In this document: positions 1-6,092 of the stretch, piece by piece
Layout: each line of letters opens with the position of its first letter
Position numbering within the stretch: position 1 is the first letter of the stretch
Assembly: GCA_001871685.1 (NCBI GenBank)
Contig: MNVK01000113.1
Span: 1-14,202, forward strand
DNA length: 14,202 nucleotides
Direction of reading: 5' to 3'
DNA from: Nitrospirae bacterium CG1_02_44_142
GTDB lineage: Bacteria > Nitrospirota > Thermodesulfovibrionia > Thermodesulfovibrionales > UBA1546
Made by a program: the position numbers and the translations under genes
Notes under the pieces: generated by a model
Databases searched by the model: none
The model's input: the letters and a program-made list of their open reading frames with translations, nothing else
Told to the model about the DNA's origin: nothing

Positions 1-109
1 GTTCCTTTGCAGCTTCTTCCATCTGAGTTACATTTTTTATTGATATGCCTGTCAGAACTGATGCCTCATAGATGTTCGGGGTTATCACCTTTGTTAATTG
101 GGGACACAT
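1..109 (-). pseudogene. 5'-truncated second copy of thiD, cut by the RAYT element; continues past the left edge
   Basis: Read on the minus strand, bases 97 down to 1 encode 32 residues, of which 25 match residues 130-161 of the intact ThiD at 1662-2426, including the VITPNIYEAS and LTGIS blocks. At the DNA level bases 1-98 align with 1943-2040 without gaps. Similarity stops at about 98, where the terminal repeat of the transposase element begins. The part encoding the first ~129 residues of ThiD is not found on the far side of the element, so this is not a simple insertion that split the gene; the 5' part was lost. The element end supplies an in-frame ATG (109-107), but there is no ribosome binding site and the ATP/HMP-binding N-terminus is missing. 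The 3' part lies outside the window. The pseudogene call is firm for the 5' end only. Confidence 0.8.
96..109 (+). repeat. Left terminal inverted repeat of the RAYT element
   Basis: AATTGGGGACACAT, inverted with respect to 839-851. It sits exactly where the match to intact thiD ends. Read on the other strand it places an ATG in frame with the thiD remnant. Confidence 0.7.
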
Positions 110-119
110 CCCATATTTC

Positions 120-148
120 TTGACATTAATATAACTACCCTGTAGAAT
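120..148 (+). promoter_or_regulatory. Consensus sigma-70-type promoter of the transposase gene
   Basis: TTGACA (120-125) is a perfect -35 hexamer. It is separated by exactly 17 bp from TAGAAT (143-148), a one-mismatch -10. The -10 ends six bases before the transposase ATG at 155, so transcription should begin at or within a base or two of the start codon. No Shine-Dalgarno sequence is possible in such a transcript. Confidence 0.7.
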
Positions 149-154
149 TACTGC

Positions 155-832
155 ATGCCGAGAATAGCAAGAGCCGTAGCGGTAGGATTCCCTCATCACA
201 TAGTCCAAAGGGGGAATAATAAGGAGAAAGTCTTTTTCGATAAAAAAGACAGAGAAAAGTATCTATTTTTTCTTAAAAAATATTCTGAGAGATGGAAATC
301 CCCTGTCCTTGCCTATTGCCTTATGAGCAACCATGTGCATATACTGGCAAAGCCGGGTAAGGAGGAATCGCTTTATAAGATGATGCAGGGGGTCACGTTA
401 TGTTACACACAATATGCAAACAAGAAACATCAAAGAAGCGGGAGGTTATGGGAGAACAGGTATCACTCATGCATAGTAGATAAAGACAGATATTTATGGG
501 CGGTAGCGAGATATATAGAACAGAATCCTGTAAGGGCAAAGATAGTGGAGAAAGCCGAAGATTATCCATACTCAAGTGCGAAGGCTCATTTACAGGGAAT
601 CAAAGATGAAGTGTTAGGGGAGGAGCTTTTTGAGGAAAGCCAGAGGAAGGATTACACGAGACTAATCCATGCAAAGCCAAAAGAAGACGAGATAAATGAG
701 ATAAGATATTACACGAGGACAGGGAGGCCGTTAGGGGAGCAGAAGTTTGTGAACCTAATGGAAAGGAAACTTCGGAGGCAATTTTCGCTAAAGCCTCGGG
801 GCAGACCGAGAAAAATTGAAAAGGATAATTAA
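155..832 (+). CDS. REP-associated tyrosine transposase (RAYT, Y1_Tnp / IS200-like HUH family)
   Basis: A 225-residue single-strand DNA transposase of the TnpA_REP type, a group that nicks and rejoins DNA at REP-like hairpins. It starts with the family's typical MPRIAR...HHIVQRGNN block. Metal-binding HUH residues are in NHVHIL (H60, H62). GRLWENRYHS (96-105) and RYIEQNPVRA (119-128) follow; Y120 in the latter is the likely catalytic tyrosine, and the YPYSSAKAH block (137-145) is also usual. The C-terminal ~75 residues are basic (RGRPRKIEK near the end) and may bind DNA. The start at 155 is preferred because MPRIAR is the conserved family N-terminus; no ribosome binding site precedes it, and a promoter directly upstream predicts a leaderless mRNA. 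The reading frame is intact, so the protein may be functional. Confidence 0.9.
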   Translation: MPRIARAVAVGFPHHIVQRGNNKEKVFFDKKDREKYLFFLKKYSERWKSPVLAYCLMSNHVHILAKPGKEESLYKMMQGVTLCYTQYANKKHQRSGRLWENRYHSCIVDKDRYLWAVARYIEQNPVRAKIVEKAEDYPYSSAKAHLQGIKDEVLGEELFEESQRKDYTRLIHAKPKEDEINEIRYYTRTGRPLGEQKFVNLMERKLRRQFSLKPRGRPRKIEKDN

Positions 833-838
833 ATTGGT

Positions 839-851
839 ATGTGTCCCTATT
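839..851 (-). repeat. Right terminal inverted repeat of the RAYT element
   Basis: ATGTGTCCCTATT lies seven bases after the transposase stop codon and pairs with 96-109. The next gene's leader (852-895) begins directly after it. Confidence 0.7.
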
Positions 852-895
852 AAAATAGTTCAGGAAAAAATATTTCATATATTAAGGAGTGATAT

Positions 896-1645
896 ATGGA
901 CAGCAAACCAACGGCATTAATCGTGGAGGACAGTGAAGCGTTCGCAATGTATTTTTCGCTGGTTTTAAACAGGCTCGGCTTGAATGTTGTGCCTACCAAA
1001 GACGGGCTTGAAGCCCTTACGCTTTTAAGGGTGATACGCCCCGATATTGTTATTATTGATGCCGCTGTCAAGGAGAGAGACGGGATTAAGGCTTCAACTC
1101 TTGTTTCCGCCGTAGAGCATATATCAAACGTCCCGGTAATCATAACCTACAAAGAAGAAAACAAGAAGGCATTTGAAGACTGCGTGAATCACGACCATTT
1201 CGGGTGTCTTTTAAAACCGGTCAACATACTTGAGTTCCACAGGATGGTACAGCAATGTGTAACATTCGCAAGAAACACTAAACGGAGAGCCATAAGAACC
1301 GTATGCAATAAAAAGATTTCCGTAAAATACAAAAAAACATCGCACGATTATTATGCTACAAGCCTGTCGGGAGGAGGCGTTTTCGTGAGGAGCATTGAGC
1401 CCCTGCCTGTAGGCACGGAAGTGGAAGTCTCTATAGAAATGAAAGAAGGCAAATGCGTTAACCTCGCAGGCACTGTGATATATCAGAAAGATGTTTATAC
1501 CAATGCGTTTAAATTCGCGTCAGGCATGGCGATAGAATTTAAAGATTTAACTGCTAAAACTTCTGAACTTCTCAAAGAGTACATATTAAATCTTCTGGTG
1601 GGTGATATCATGGAAGAACAGAAGAACATTTTTAAGCTTAAATAA
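896..1645 (+). CDS. Response regulator with receiver (REC) and PilZ domains
   Basis: A 249-residue two-domain signalling protein. Residues ~6-122 form a receiver domain: acidic pair E11/D12, phosphoacceptor D55 in IVIIDA, T84 at the end of the fourth strand, and K107 in LKP. Residues ~128-235 form a PilZ domain with the c-di-GMP-type RxxxR motif (R130...R134). The second motif, usually (D/N)xSxxG, reads S-L-S-G-G-G (156-161), so its first residue is changed from Asp/Asn to Ser. There is no output domain of the DNA-binding kind, so it probably acts through protein contacts, for example on motility or surface functions; its target is unknown. AAGGAG (883-888) precedes the ATG at good spacing. 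It is flanked by the transposase element and by thiD on the opposite strand, with no partner kinase nearby, so it is likely an orphan regulator. Confidence 0.82.
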   Translation: MDSKPTALIVEDSEAFAMYFSLVLNRLGLNVVPTKDGLEALTLLRVIRPDIVIIDAAVKERDGIKASTLVSAVEHISNVPVIITYKEENKKAFEDCVNHDHFGCLLKPVNILEFHRMVQQCVTFARNTKRRAIRTVCNKKISVKYKKTSHDYYATSLSGGGVFVRSIEPLPVGTEVEVSIEMKEGKCVNLAGTVIYQKDVYTNAFKFASGMAIEFKDLTAKTSELLKEYILNLLVGDIMEEQKNIFKLK

Positions 1646-1661
1646 GGGAATAAAGATTTAG

Positions 1662-2426
1662 TTACAAATTCAGCAGCCCCATTCCTTTTCCGAGATGGTA
1701 AGCATTTTTTATTGCATTGTCTATAAATTCCTTTGCCTTCTTTACTGATTCAAGAGTTGTGCGTCCGAGGGCAAGGGATGCGGCGATTGCCGCTGAAAAG
1801 GCGCATCCTGTGCCGTGGTATTCCCCTTCCCTCTTTACAGAGCCCATCTTGAAAAAACTGAATCCGTCGTAGTATAAATCAAGCGCCTCTCCTTCCAAAT
1901 GCCCCCCTGTTATCACCACATTCTCAGTCCCCATCTTTTTCAATCCCCGCGCGGCTTTTTCCATGTCAGTTACATTTTCTATTGATATGCCTGTCAGCGC
2001 TGATGCCTCATAGATATTCGGGGTTATCACCTTCGCCAATGGGAAAAGCTGTTCTCTTATTGCATCCAGTGTTCCGTCTTCAATAAGACTGACCCCTGAT
2101 GATGATACGGTAACAGGGTCTATCACAAGGTTTTTAAGTGAATATCTTCTTGTAGTTTCAGCTATTACAGCTGCCATCTGTCTGCTATAAAGCATGCCTG
2201 TCTTAACCGCATCAGGCTTTATATCCTTTAAAAGAATGTCCAACTGTTCTGCAAAGAAATTCCTATCAACTTGAAGGATAGAGGTTACACCTTCTGTGTT
2301 TTGCACTGTCAGCGCTGAAACGGCCGAAAGCCCGTGAACCCGGAATGCCCTGAATACTTTCAGGTCAGCCTGAAGTCCCGCCCCGCCTGTAGGGTCAGAA
2401 CCTGCTATAGTGAGCGCAGATTTCAT
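1662..2426 (-). CDS. thiD: Hydroxymethylpyrimidine/phosphomethylpyrimidine kinase
   Basis: A 254-residue ThiD of normal length, in the ribokinase-like superfamily. It phosphorylates HMP to HMP-P and then HMP-PP, the pyrimidine half of thiamine diphosphate, in the cytoplasm. Visible motifs are TIAGSDPTGGAG (6-17, substrate-binding N-terminus), DPV (103-105), ITGGH (172-176) and the anion-hole/catalytic HGTGCAFS (204-211). It is divergent from the acs operon and tail-to-tail with the response regulator, so it forms its own transcription unit. A TATAAT box ends eight bases before the ATG, which predicts a leader of only one to three bases and no usable ribosome binding site. No TPP riboswitch is visible upstream. 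A truncated paralogue lies at 1-98. Confidence 0.95.
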   Translation of the reverse strand: MKSALTIAGSDPTGGAGLQADLKVFRAFRVHGLSAVSALTVQNTEGVTSILQVDRNFFAEQLDILLKDIKPDAVKTGMLYSRQMAAVIAETTRRYSLKNLVIDPVTVSSSGVSLIEDGTLDAIREQLFPLAKVITPNIYEASALTGISIENVTDMEKAARGLKKMGTENVVITGGHLEGEALDLYYDGFSFFKMGSVKREGEYHGTGCAFSAAIAASLALGRTTLESVKKAKEFIDNAIKNAYHLGKGMGLLNL

Positions 2427-2434
2427 TTTTAAGT

Positions 2435-2464
2435 ATTATACCTCTGCCTGAAATAGATTAACAA
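2435..2464 (-). promoter_or_regulatory. Predicted thiD promoter giving a near-leaderless transcript
   Basis: On the minus strand TATAAT (2440-2435) lies 18 bp downstream of TTGTTA (2464-2459), a four-of-six match to the -35 consensus. The expected start site is about 2428, only one to three bases before the thiD ATG at 2426. Confidence 0.5.
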
Positions 2465-2579
2465 GGCGCAAACTAATGAACATCTATCCTTAAAACGCAC
2501 ATGGGCGGCTATACGCAATCAGCGTAAAAAATCTTATATATTTATAAAAATTAAAAATCACAAAACGACTTTTATTTTA

Positions 2580-2610
2580 TGTTATGATAACTTTCCCTCC
2601 AGCTTGCTGG
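2580..2610 (+). promoter_or_regulatory. Candidate extended -10 promoter and small inverted repeat upstream of the acs operon
   Basis: The 238-bp divergent gap (2427-2664) is very AT-rich. TGTTATGAT (2580-2588) reads as an extended -10 element (TG-n-TATGAT); no good -35 is seen. Just downstream, CCAGC-TT-GCTGG (2599-2610) forms a perfect 5-bp inverted repeat near the expected +1, a possible operator or small 5'-UTR hairpin. The leader would be about 70 nt, ending in an AAGGAGG ribosome binding site (2642-2648) 16 bases before the acsE ATG, a rather long spacing. No known riboswitch pattern is recognised. Confidence 0.35.
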
Positions 2611-2664
2611 ACTTACTTAATAGCAAAGCTTTTAATAAATTAAGGAGGTTTTTAAGGTAAGGTA

Positions 2665-3522
2665 ATGATAATAATAGGGGAAAAATTAAGCATCATAGCC
2701 AAGAGGGTCAGAGAGGCAATGATGAAAAAAGATAAGTCTCCTATACAGGAGATTGCAACCCGGCAGTGGAAGGAAGGCTCCGGCATAATTGACGCCAATA
2801 TCGGCCCTGCAGAAGACGGCGGAGAGGATTTGATGCAATGGATGGTCACAACAATTCAGGAAGTTGTTCCTTTACCGATATGCCTTGACACAACAAATGC
2901 AAAGGCAATAGAGGCAGGATTAAAAGTCCATAATAATCAGTGGGGCAGAGCCTTAATCAATTCAACATCCAATGACCCTGAGAGATTTCCCATTCTTGAA
3001 CTCGGGGCAAAATATAACGCTCAAGTTATAGGGCTTACAGTAGGAAAAGGCGGGCTTCCGGCAGATGCGGAAGAGCGCGCCGGGATAGCAGCAGAGATAA
3101 TGGCGAGGGCTATGGAATATGGCGTTCCTCTTGAAGACATCTACCTGGACCCCTTGGTTTTACAAATTGCGACATCTCAGGACCATGCAAGACATGTGAT
3201 AAATGCGATTAAGATATTCCAGGAAATTAACGACCCGCCGATGAAGACCGTGGTCGGCCTTAGCAATATTTCCAACGGTTGTCCGAAGCATATAAGGCCG
3301 ATATTGAATAAGCACTATTTTATAATGCTAATGAATGCCGGATTGACTGCCGCCATTGCGGATGCTCATGAGATGGCGGAAGCCGTGCAGGAGAAGAAGT
3401 TGATTGATGATGTTCTTGCGGGGAAGAAGATTGATGACGCTAAAAAAATGGCAGAGATAACAAAAACGATTGACGTCATTATGGGTAAAACCCTTTATGC
3501 ACATTCGTATCTGGAAATGTGA
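2665..3522 (+). CDS. acsE: Methyltetrahydrofolate:corrinoid/iron-sulfur protein methyltransferase
   Basis: A 285-residue pterin-binding TIM-barrel enzyme. It moves the methyl group of CH3-H4folate to the cob(I)amide of the corrinoid iron-sulfur protein (AcsCD), linking the folate branch to acetyl-CoA synthesis. The N-terminal MIIIGEKL matches the family start. DANIGP (43-48), CLDTTN (73-78), INSTS (98-102), YLDPLV (160-165) and GLSNIS (198-203) are the folate-binding strand ends; N201 corresponds to the conserved Asn that assists methyl activation. It is about 20 residues longer than the Moorella enzyme, mainly through a charged C-terminal region (~245-285). It is the first gene of the operon, followed after a 92-nt structured spacer by acsD. 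Confidence 0.93.
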   Translation: MIIIGEKLSIIAKRVREAMMKKDKSPIQEIATRQWKEGSGIIDANIGPAEDGGEDLMQWMVTTIQEVVPLPICLDTTNAKAIEAGLKVHNNQWGRALINSTSNDPERFPILELGAKYNAQVIGLTVGKGGLPADAEERAGIAAEIMARAMEYGVPLEDIYLDPLVLQIATSQDHARHVINAIKIFQEINDPPMKTVVGLSNISNGCPKHIRPILNKHYFIMLMNAGLTAAIADAHEMAEAVQEKKLIDDVLAGKKIDDAKKMAEITKTIDVIMGKTLYAHSYLEM

Positions 3523-3528
3523 AAAACA

Positions 3529-3597
3529 GGGCTTAGGGATTAGGGGTTAGGGATTGGTTTAAAAGCTAATCTCCAAACCCCAGCCCCCAATCCCTAA
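3529..3597 (+). repeat. acsE-acsD spacer: long imperfect hairpin with overlapping telomere-like G-quadruplex motif
   Basis: Bases 3533-3557 and 3573-3597 form inverted arms of 25 bases: 21 positions pair, one more can form a G-U wobble in RNA, and the loop is 15 nt. The G-rich arm and the bases before it hold four G-tracts (3529-3531, 3536-3538, 3543-3546, 3550-3552) separated by 4, 4 and 3 bases that resemble TTA, so this is a canonical G3 quadruplex motif on the mRNA-sense strand. The two folds compete for the same guanines. The GGAGG ribosome binding site of acsD starts six bases after the right arm (3603). There is no U-tract, so it is not a normal terminator. Confidence 0.75.
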
Positions 3598-3614
3598 TTA
3601 ATGGAGGTTTAAGA

Positions 3615-4556
3615 ATGGCTTTTACTGCTCCAAAAGAGACCTATTCAGGCAAAGTTTATAATCTAACCATAGGCGCCGGCGACAGGGCGGTAAGTTTCGG
3701 AGGGGAAAATGTCCTTCCTTTTCTATTTTTTGAAGGGGCAATCCCGAACAAACCTTTAGCTGCGTATGAAATACAGGATGTTCCCCCTGCAGACTGGCCT
3801 GAAAATGTTCGGAAACCCTTCAGCAGCGTTTCAGGCGATACTGTTGCATGGGCAAAGTTCTGTCAGGATACGCTAAAGGCAAAGGCTATAGCTTTAAGGC
3901 TTATCGGAACCCACCCTGACAGGGAAAACCGTTCAGCGGAAGACGCTGCAAAGACCGTTAAAGACGTGCTTTCTGCCATTAACATCCCCCTGATAATACT
4001 CGGAAGCAACCATGCGGAAAAAGACGCTCCGGTGCTGATAGCTGCCGCAGAGGCTGCAAAAGGTAAGAACTGCATAATAGGCAAGGCTCAGGAGGCTAAC
4101 TATAAAACAATCGCAGCCGCTGCCATGGCAAATAACCACAAACTTATTGCAATGTCGGAACTGGACATAAACCTTTCAAAACAGTTGAACATTCTAATAA
4201 CCCAGATGGGATTTGATAAAGAAAGATTAATCACAGACCCTATGTGCTCTGCGCTCGGGTACGGCCTTGAATACACATATTCTGTTATGGAAAGGATAAG
4301 GCTTGCCGCGCTCTCACAGAACGACGCAACCATGCAGACGCCAATACTTGCTGACGTCGGCATGTATGTATGGAAAATCAAAGAGACACATGCCCCTGAA
4401 TCAGATATGCCCTTATGGGGCAATGCTGAAGAGAGAGGAATTGCATGGGAGGCAGCAACAGCCGCCGGGCTTCTTATTGCCGGCGCAGAACTATTAATTA
4501 TGAGACATCCAAAGGCTGTTGAGGCGGTAGAAAAATTAATAGAAGAACTAATATAA
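3615..4556 (+). CDS. acsD: Corrinoid/iron-sulfur protein small subunit
   Basis: A 313-residue TIM-barrel subunit (CdhD/AcsD family) of the corrinoid iron-sulfur protein. It pairs with AcsC and holds the cobamide between the two subunits. It receives a methyl group from AcsE and delivers it to the A-cluster of AcsB. The N-terminal GAGDRAVSFGG (20-30) has a counterpart in AcsC (GSGDRAVKIG), reflecting the common ancestry of the two barrels. Further family blocks are DPMCSALGYGLEYTYS (208-223) and MPLWGNAEERG near 266-276. No iron-sulfur cysteine motif is present, as expected for the small subunit. Its length is close to the ~320 residues usual in acetogens. GGAGG (3603-3607) gives the start at 3615. 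It lies between two spacers of the same repeat family. Confidence 0.93.
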   Translation: MAFTAPKETYSGKVYNLTIGAGDRAVSFGGENVLPFLFFEGAIPNKPLAAYEIQDVPPADWPENVRKPFSSVSGDTVAWAKFCQDTLKAKAIALRLIGTHPDRENRSAEDAAKTVKDVLSAINIPLIILGSNHAEKDAPVLIAAAEAAKGKNCIIGKAQEANYKTIAAAAMANNHKLIAMSELDINLSKQLNILITQMGFDKERLITDPMCSALGYGLEYTYSVMERIRLAALSQNDATMQTPILADVGMYVWKIKETHAPESDMPLWGNAEERGIAWEAATAAGLLIAGAELLIMRHPKAVEAVEKLIEELI

Positions 4557-4563
4557 ATAATAC

Positions 4564-4631
4564 GGGACTTGGGATTGGGGATTAGGGATTGGTGTTTTTT
4601 AGCTTATCCCTAAACCCTAAATACCAGCCCC
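4564..4631 (+). repeat. acsD-acsC spacer: second copy of the G-rich hairpin/quadruplex repeat
   Basis: The G-rich arm is a near copy of that in the acsE-acsD spacer: 4571-4592 matches 3536-3557 at 20 of 22 bases. The best stem pairs 4574-4589 with 4606-4621 (13 of 16 positions, 16-nt loop), and weaker pairing extends outward to 4564 and 4631. Four G-tracts (4564-4566, 4571-4573, 4577-4580, 4585-4587), separated by 4, 3 and 4 bases, again make a quadruplex motif. The acsC ribosome binding site, GGAGG (4638-4642), follows. The hairpin is less perfect than that of the first copy. Confidence 0.7.
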
Positions 4632-4650
4632 TTTACCGGAGGTTTTAGAT

Positions 4651-5994
4651 ATGGCTTTATCAGGCATTGCAATATTCAAATTATTGCCAAAGACAAACTG
4701 CAAGAAGTGCGGGTATCCGACATGCCTGGCATTTGCAATGAAGCTTGCGCAGAGACAGGCAGCTCTTGATTTATGCCCTGATGTATCGGAAGAAACAAAA
4801 AAGATACTTGGAGAGGCTTCAGCGCCTCCGATACGGGCTATCACCTTTGGGTCCGGCGACAGGGCGGTAAAAATTGGCGAAGAGACAGTCCTTTTCAGAC
4901 ATGACAAGAAATTCGTAAACCCCTGCGCTCTCGCTGTTGAAATCAAAGACACTCTTTCAGAGGAAGATATAACAAAGAAGATAGAAGAAGTCCTTACATC
5001 GGAAATAGACAGGGTCGGGCAGAAACTCAGAATTGACGCAATAGCGCTTACAAACGCATCCGGCGATAAAGGAAAGTTTGAGTCAGCCGCAAAACTTATC
5101 GCTTCAAAGGCGCCAAACGTGCCAGTGATACTTTCAACAACAGATGCTGCATCCGCAGAAGCGGCTGTAAAACTCTTTCCCGGCAAGAGGCCCATTATCT
5201 ACGGCGCAAACGCAGGCAACGCAGAGGCCATGGCAAATATTGCAAAGACAGAAAAGGCAATACTCGGAGTAGCTGCAAACGGTTTGGATGAACTCTCCAC
5301 ACTTACGGAAAAGATAAAAGCCCTCGGCGTTGAGGACCTGGTCATAGACTCAGGCGCAAAAAAGGCAAAAGATATCATTGAAAACAACACCCTTATAAGA
5401 AGGGCTGCCGTTAAGAAGAACTTCAAACCATTCGGCTACCCTGTAATTAACTTTGCTCAGAGGGACGACAGCCTTCATGAGGCATTGATTGCAGCGGTTG
5501 GGATTACAAAATATGCGGCAATCGTCGTTCTGAGCAGCATTGAGAAATGGAAAAACCTCGTGCTCTTCACACTAAGGCAGAATATATACACCGACCCCCA
5601 GGTGCCGATGCAGGTAGAACAGAAGATTTACAAAATCGGAGAACCGGCGTCGGAATCTCCTTTTTTGATTACTACAAACTTCTCCCTGACATACTTTATT
5701 GTCTCAGGCGAAATAGAAAACAGCAAGGTCCCGTGCAGACTCGCAGTCATGGACAGCGAAGGACTATCGGTATTAACTGCATGGGCGGCAGGAAAATTCA
5801 CTGCTTCAAAGATAGCGGCCTTTATAAAAGACAGCGGCATTGAGAATGAGATTAAACACAAGGAACTGATTATCCCCGGCTATGTTGCGATATTAAGCGG
5901 TTCAATAGAAGAAAAACTTGAAGGCTGGAAGGTTACGGTAGGCCCCAGAGAGGCGAACGGACTGCCGGCATTTTTAAAGGCAAGAACAACATAA
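4651..5994 (+). CDS. acsC: Corrinoid/iron-sulfur protein large subunit
   Basis: A 447-residue large subunit (CdhE/AcsC family). The N-terminal domain carries a [4Fe-4S] cluster on C17, C20, C25 and C42 (NCKKCGYPTC... then LCPD), which reactivates inactive cob(II)amide by one-electron transfer. A central TIM barrel (roughly 60-310) begins with GSGDRAVKIG (67-76). The C-terminal ~130 residues form the cobamide-binding domain, ending in a GY-V-ILSG-EEKLEGW-V-VGP block typical of the family. With AcsD it shuttles the methyl group between AcsE and AcsB. Length is normal. GGAGG (4638-4642) lies eight bases before the ATG. The MALSGIAIFKLLPKTNC N-terminus is the standard family start. Confidence 0.95.
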   Translation: MALSGIAIFKLLPKTNCKKCGYPTCLAFAMKLAQRQAALDLCPDVSEETKKILGEASAPPIRAITFGSGDRAVKIGEETVLFRHDKKFVNPCALAVEIKDTLSEEDITKKIEEVLTSEIDRVGQKLRIDAIALTNASGDKGKFESAAKLIASKAPNVPVILSTTDAASAEAAVKLFPGKRPIIYGANAGNAEAMANIAKTEKAILGVAANGLDELSTLTEKIKALGVEDLVIDSGAKKAKDIIENNTLIRRAAVKKNFKPFGYPVINFAQRDDSLHEALIAAVGITKYAAIVVLSSIEKWKNLVLFTLRQNIYTDPQVPMQVEQKIYKIGEPASESPFLITTNFSLTYFIVSGEIENSKVPCRLAVMDSEGLSVLTAWAAGKFTASKIAAFIKDSGIENEIKHKELIIPGYVAILSGSIEEKLEGWKVTVGPREANGLPAFLKARTT

Positions 5995-6082
5995 TAGTGT
6001 CAGTGAATAGTGACAGTGTCAGTATTAGCATAAGAAACGATAGAAAAACTGACACAGAACACTGACACTAAAAACTAATACT
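5995..6082 (+). repeat. acsC-acsB spacer: GTGTCAGT-family inverted repeat
   Basis: The repeat starts directly after the acsC stop. TAGTGTCAGTG (5995-6005) pairs perfectly with 6060-6070, and GTGTCAGT (6016-6023) pairs perfectly with ACTGACAC (6048-6055). Together they give a 19-bp interrupted stem with a 10/4 internal loop and a 24-nt apical loop. A competing pairing exists between AGTATTAG (6021-6028) and CTAATACT (6075-6082), which ends directly against the acsB ribosome binding site GGAGG (6083-6087). No U-tract follows. This sequence is unrelated to the G-rich family of the first two spacers but is copied in the acsB-acsA spacer. Confidence 0.72.
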
Positions 6083-6092
6083 GGAGGTAACA

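Larger units (their letters stand above)
96..851 (+). mobile_element. RAYT (TnpA_REP) transposase element with terminal inverted repeats
   Basis: A single Y1-transposase gene (155-832) is bounded by an imperfect inverted repeat. The left end is AATTGGGGACACAT (96-109). The right end is ATGTGTCCCTATT (839-851), whose reverse complement, AATAGGGACACAT, matches the left end apart from one base and a one-base length difference. The left end abuts the point where thiD similarity stops, which supports it as the true boundary. No target-site duplication can be recognised, and this class (single-strand HUH transposases) does not normally make one. Whether the element still moves, and whether non-autonomous copies with the same ends exist elsewhere in the genome, cannot be told from this window. 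Confidence 0.75.

Noticed and set aside
2427..2664. TPP or cobalamin riboswitch upstream of thiD or acsE
   Set aside because: None of the conserved core motifs is visible on either strand in the gap.
3533..3597. Intra-operon transcription terminator
   Set aside because: There is a long stem but no following T-tract, and the acsD ribosome binding site begins six bases later; partial attenuation cannot be excluded but is not supported.
4100..4423. 107-codon minus-strand frame inside acsD
   Set aside because: It is a shadow of acsD; no ribosome binding site or recognisable domain.
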